Positions 60,825-64,000 of a DNA stretch of 64,000 bases are shown in pieces. Made by a program: the position numbers and the translations under genes. Source of the DNA: Closterium sp. Naga37s-1. Taxonomy: Eukaryota; Streptophyta; Zygnematophyceae; Desmidiales; Closteriaceae. The notes below the pieces were generated by a model. It was given only the letters and a program-made list of their open reading frames with translations, made no database searches and had not been told where the DNA came from. The stretch spans positions 74,501 to 138,500 of the forward strand of contig CANJKZ010000783.1 in NCBI GenBank assembly GCA_947471745.1, written 5' to 3'. The stretch's first letter is position 1, and each line of letters starts with the position of its first letter.

Positions 60825-61889
60825 GGTAGGCACAAGACCCAGCTGAGTACAGAAGCGCTGATGATCACAAGGCGCAAGTGCCTTGGTGAAGATATCAGCA
60901 GTGTTGGCCTGAGAGGCCACGTACGCAAGCCGCAGCTGACCACGCTGCTGTAGCTCACGAGCAAGGAAGTAGCGGAGAGCAATGTGCTTCGTTCTGTGCT
61001 CCAGTCTCTGCTATCGACACAAGGCCAGCATGGCCTTGTTGTCTACGTACAGCACTGGAGGAGAACGAGGCGGCTCTCCGAGGTCAGTCAGCAGGTAGGT
61101 GAGCCAGCGAAGCTCCTGTGCAGCCATGGCCCCGGCGTAGATCTCAGCCTCACAACTGGAGCCGAGAACAGAAGACGAGCGGGTAGCCCGCCACGAAACA
61201 GAGCCGGAACCAAGGCTGAAGGTGTAACCCTGTGACGACCGCTGCGTAGCCTGGTCGTCAGCCCAAGAAGCGTCTGCGTGCCCAGTGAGGACCACTGGAC
61301 TCTGCCCTCCAAGCACAAGCCCCATGCCCGACGTACTGCACAAGTAACGCAACACCCTCTTCGCTGCAGCCATGTGCTCCGGTCTGTGTCTCCCAGGAGC
61401 AACATAGCGTGCGAGAATGCTAAGAGGGTATGCGAGGTCAGGTCGTGTGCAGGTCATCAGGTACATGAGGCAGCCAACAAGCTCTGGGTACGGGCCACTC
61501 GACTCTACGGACTCATCCGAAGGCAGAGCTGAGAGCGAGTGGCGAGTAGACAGAGGAGTGGCCTGAGGCAAGGAGTACGTGAAGCCGAAGCGCTGAAGGA
61601 CCTGCTGCACCATGTGTGACTGAGTCAGGGTAATGGTGCGGCGTGCTCTGTCCCGGGTGATCTGCAAGCCAAGGTAGCTGCGCAGTTCACCCAGGTCTGT
61701 GCACGTGTGTCTCTTCTGCATCTCGGACTTCACGTGGGCGAGTCCAGCAGTGTCAGCTGTGGCGAAGACCAAGTCGTCGACGTACACGAGGGTGTAGAAC
61801 GGCGGCAAAGAAGTGTCGGTGCGCAGAAACAGCGACGGGTCGGCAGTAGAGGGAGCAAACCCAAGAGCCGCAAGTGTAGTCCTCAGTGT
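60825..61889 (-). pseudogene. E8 reverse transcriptase end and RNase H
   Basis: A 265-codon frame carries the catalytic TLVYVDDLVFATAD (near 61775), CTDLGELRSYLGLQITRDRA, VLTGHADASWADDQATQRSS, SSCEAEIYAGAMAAQELRWL and LYVDNKAMLALCR, then TAG (61011-61013) followed in the same frame by QRLEHRTKHIALRYFLARE-type family sequence. Only that stop breaks it, so it is one of the least damaged family-A copies. Confidence 0.88.
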
Positions 61890-62756
61890 TGTTAGAAATT
61901 AAGGACGGAGTCTATGAAGATTAGGTGCCTAAATTTCTCAAAATCGTTGGACCCTATTTCTGGACAGAATAGTTGCGCTCACAAGAAACGCCGTCGACGA
62001 AAAGTGCACAGTCTAAACTTCACTAAACTCATATATATTGTAGTCCTACTTCGTGGCTACAATTCCCAAGTTGAAACGTATCAAGAGGTGAAGTAAATCT
62101 CGACTTATCAATTTCGGCGCACAGGGGGGTATGCTGCCATAAGAACTTAACTCAATCACAAAGTTCACACAAGTTCACACAAGAGAATTAGAGTAGCACT
62201 AAACCAGGTGGAAGGGATAAGGAGGACGAGAGGGAAGGTCCCAAGAGAGTCCCCAACCAAGGAAACCCCATGCCATACAATTCCCTTCCCCATAGGCAAC
62301 CCAACTTTGACCTTTGTCACTATCCCAACCTCCACAATCCACCTCAACCCAACTTGGCCACACTTGCCAACCTGGTTTGGTTTCTCCCAACCATTTGGCA
62401 GCAACTACAGTAGAAAAGACGAATTTCCCAACCCCCAAAAGTCTGTACCCCATATTGAGTCAACCCCACAACTTCCCATAGTCACCACAACCAAATATCA
62501 AAAGCATACGAACTCCAACGTTCGTAACTTTCTAGTTCGTGCTCCGATTGAAGCGATACTTGGTTCCTCGGAAAGCTCTTGAGCAGAGGAGTCACTTCAG
62601 ATATCTGCTCAAGCCAAATAACATTCACACACACACTCAGAAAAACCAAACCGCACAAAACACAAATTCTTGCACACACTCACAACACGCATGCAACGCA
62701 CGAACATATGATGGGAGGCAGACAGACGTGAATGCGAATGGTAGCATCACTCAACA
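61890..62756 (-). repeat. E9 3' LTR (867 bp)
   Basis: On the minus strand TGTTGAGTGATGCTACC...TTTCTAACA. It has the TG...CA ends and the same purine-tract context as E6 but no close sequence match to the E6 LTR. Confidence 0.85.
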
Positions 62757-62813
62757 AACTCCCCCTCTGGCTGCCAACCATCATCCCACATGCCATAGCT
62801 CAAGCATGCATCC

Positions 62814-64000
62814 TCAATTCACACTCATCCCAGCAAGCTTCATGCCCTTCCAATGCTCAGACTCAGCCAGGCGCTTGGTGAGAATGTCAGCCGCCTGCTG
62901 ATGGGTCTTCACAATCTCCAGCCGCACCTCCTTGTCCAGGAGCCTCCTCACCCAGTGCCACTTAGGCCTGATGTGTTTGGCCAGCCCATGAAGACAAGCA
63001 TTCTTCGCTAGCTTCACCGCCGACTCATTGTCACAGAAAATCACAGTCGGCTCCCTCTGACCAACTCCAATCTCCTCCAACAAACGCCTCAGCCACACCA
63101 CCTCCTTTGCCCCATGATGCAGGGCCATGTACTCTGTCTCACACGAGGACTGCCCCACCTCATTCTGCTTCTTACTGCGCCAGCTCACTGCACCACCTCC
63201 GAACAGGCACACATAGCCTCCAATGCTGGTGCCATCCGCTTTCACCGAGTTGAAGCTAGCGTCAGTGTAGCAGGTCAGGAGCATCTCCCCCTTGCTCAAA
63301 TCAGCTGCACTCCTCTGCAGCCTCTGCCTCACAGCACTGTACTCCAAACCCACTGATGCCGTTGCACTCACATAGCGGACCAACCTCTTGGCCGCTTCCA
63401 GTTGCTCATGACTGGGGCGTGAAACCACACTGGCAAGCCTGGATGTTGCAAAGGCAATGTCAGGCCGTGTGTGGTTAGCCGCATAGTTGAGTGCCCCAAC
63501 CATGGAATGAAAAAGTTTCCTGTCACTCTCACCCACCACCTCCTCATCAGCACAGGGCTCCACAGTGAACCCCGAAGGCAGTGGGGTGGCTGGCTTTCCT
63601 CCATCTTGCAGCCCATATCTCTCAGCCAGCCCCTCACAATACTTTCTCTGGTGCAACCTCAACACTCCCTTGTCAAGGTCCCTCTCCACATGCATCCCTA
63701 AATAGTACTTCACATCTCCCATCTTGGAGCACTTAAACTGCATCTCCAGCATCTCCTCCACATGCTCAATCATTGCAGACGACTCAGAGAAGAGCAGGAT
63801 GTCATCCACATACACCAGGAGCATGAGAAACTGCTCCTTCTCCTGCAGCAGGAACAAGCTGTGATCACACTCACTCTTCTTGAAACCCCCAGCCAGCAGA
63901 GTCCCCTCTAACTTGTGGTACCATGCACGAGGAGCCTGCTTCAGGCCATAGATGGCCTTCTTCAGCCTGCACACCCTGCCGCTCCCATCATCCAAACCCT
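62814..64000 (-). CDS. E9 pol, C-terminal part (RT and RNase H), partial
   Basis: It is open from the window edge to the stop at 62814. It reads CRLKKAIYGLKQAPRAWYHK, the catalytic LLVYVDDILLFSESS (near 63800), FKCSKMGDVKYYLGMHVERD, YTDASFNSVKADGTSIGGYV, SSCETEYMALHHGAKEVVWL, FCDNESAVKLAKNACLHG and the end QAADILTKRLAESEHWKGMK. The layout and tail (LAGMSVN) match E6 (LAGMALN), so they are sister families. No defect is visible in this part. Confidence 0.95.
   Translation of the reverse strand, partial: GLDDGSGRVCRLKKAIYGLKQAPRAWYHKLEGTLLAGGFKKSECDHSLFLLQEKEQFLMLLVYVDDILLFSESSAMIEHVEEMLEMQFKCSKMGDVKYYLGMHVERDLDKGVLRLHQRKYCEGLAERYGLQDGGKPATPLPSGFTVEPCADEEVVGESDRKLFHSMVGALNYAANHTRPDIAFATSRLASVVSRPSHEQLEAAKRLVRYVSATASVGLEYSAVRQRLQRSAADLSKGEMLLTCYTDASFNSVKADGTSIGGYVCLFGGGAVSWRSKKQNEVGQSSCETEYMALHHGAKEVVWLRRLLEEIGVGQREPTVIFCDNESAVKLAKNACLHGLAKHIRPKWHWVRRLLDKEVRLEIVKTHQQAADILTKRLAESEHWKGMKLAGMSVN

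Larger units (their letters stand above)
60454..61889 (-). mobile_element. E8: family-A copia remnant, interrupted by E9
   Basis: 3' LTR (60454-60587), family tail, RNase H and the last part of RT on the minus strand; at 61889 the sequence stops in the RT codons for 'LRTTLAALG' at CCTCAGTGT and the E9 LTR starts. In E4 the same place continues GTCGTGCCACTC, so the rest of E8 should lie beyond E9, outside the window. Confidence 0.9.
61890..64000 (-). mobile_element. E9: copia element related to E6, continues past the right edge
   Basis: 3' LTR 61890-62756, purine tract (AGAGGGGGAGTT on the minus strand), then an open pol frame to the end of the window. It inserted into E8; the five bases AGTGT (61885-61889) are the predicted target duplication. 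Confidence 0.92.

Overview
The window looks like nuclear DNA of a streptophyte (plant-lineage) eukaryote. The signs are spliced host genes with GT-AG introns, a TSR1 ribosome-biogenesis gene and a root-cap-type secreted protein, both plant-like, and very dense Ty1/copia retrotransposons primed by initiator-Met tRNA. High GC, long pyrimidine-rich introns and low-complexity proteins make a charophyte alga (for example a Closterium-like zygnematophyte) my best guess, but this is inference and I cannot name the species. About 80 percent of the window is transposable elements, many nested.

Layout. (1) 1-9730: 3' half of TSR1 on +, six exons, with a 6.2 kb copia element (E1, 3273-9445, TSD GCTTC) inside its last intron. 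(2) 10602-12805: exons of a minus-strand gene for a cysteine-rich EGF-like protein. (3) 12920-31000: four degenerate copies of the same copia family (E2 +, E3 -, E4 +, E5 +), with a 1157 bp GTCGAC-rich solo LTR inside E3. (4) 31279-37761: E6, an intact young copia element (-) with 819 bp LTRs, TSD TTTCT and a 1589-codon gag-pol. (5) 37834-38208: a complete 375 bp miniature LTR retrotransposon (TSD CCCAC) whose LTR/primer-site junction lies in the middle of a tRNA-Glu-like sequence; I regard this as the most novel object here. (6) 39426-43205: third copia family (E7, -), 5' truncated. (7) 43245-46949: an apparently intact pogo/Tigger-like DNA transposon with a four-exon, 649-aa transposase, itself carrying a hAT-type MITE (45976-46572, 8 bp TSD). 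(8) 47005-48800: host coiled-coil plus LRR protein (-). (9) 50268-52926: host root-cap/vWD-like secreted protein (+), five exons. (10) 53932-59994: two deleted LINEs of one family (-), the second interrupted by another GTCGAC-rich LTR-like insertion. (11) 60001-60453: an unidentified coding remnant (-). (12) 60454-64000: copia remnant E8 (-) invaded by copia E9 (-), which runs off the right edge.

The host genes show a shared oddity: introns of TSR1 and of the root-cap gene contain serial decayed copies of the following exon's acceptor and first codons. Splice phases of the TSR1, LRR, root-cap and pogo models all close without frame errors, so those four are probably functional, although TSR1 carries a retrotransposon.
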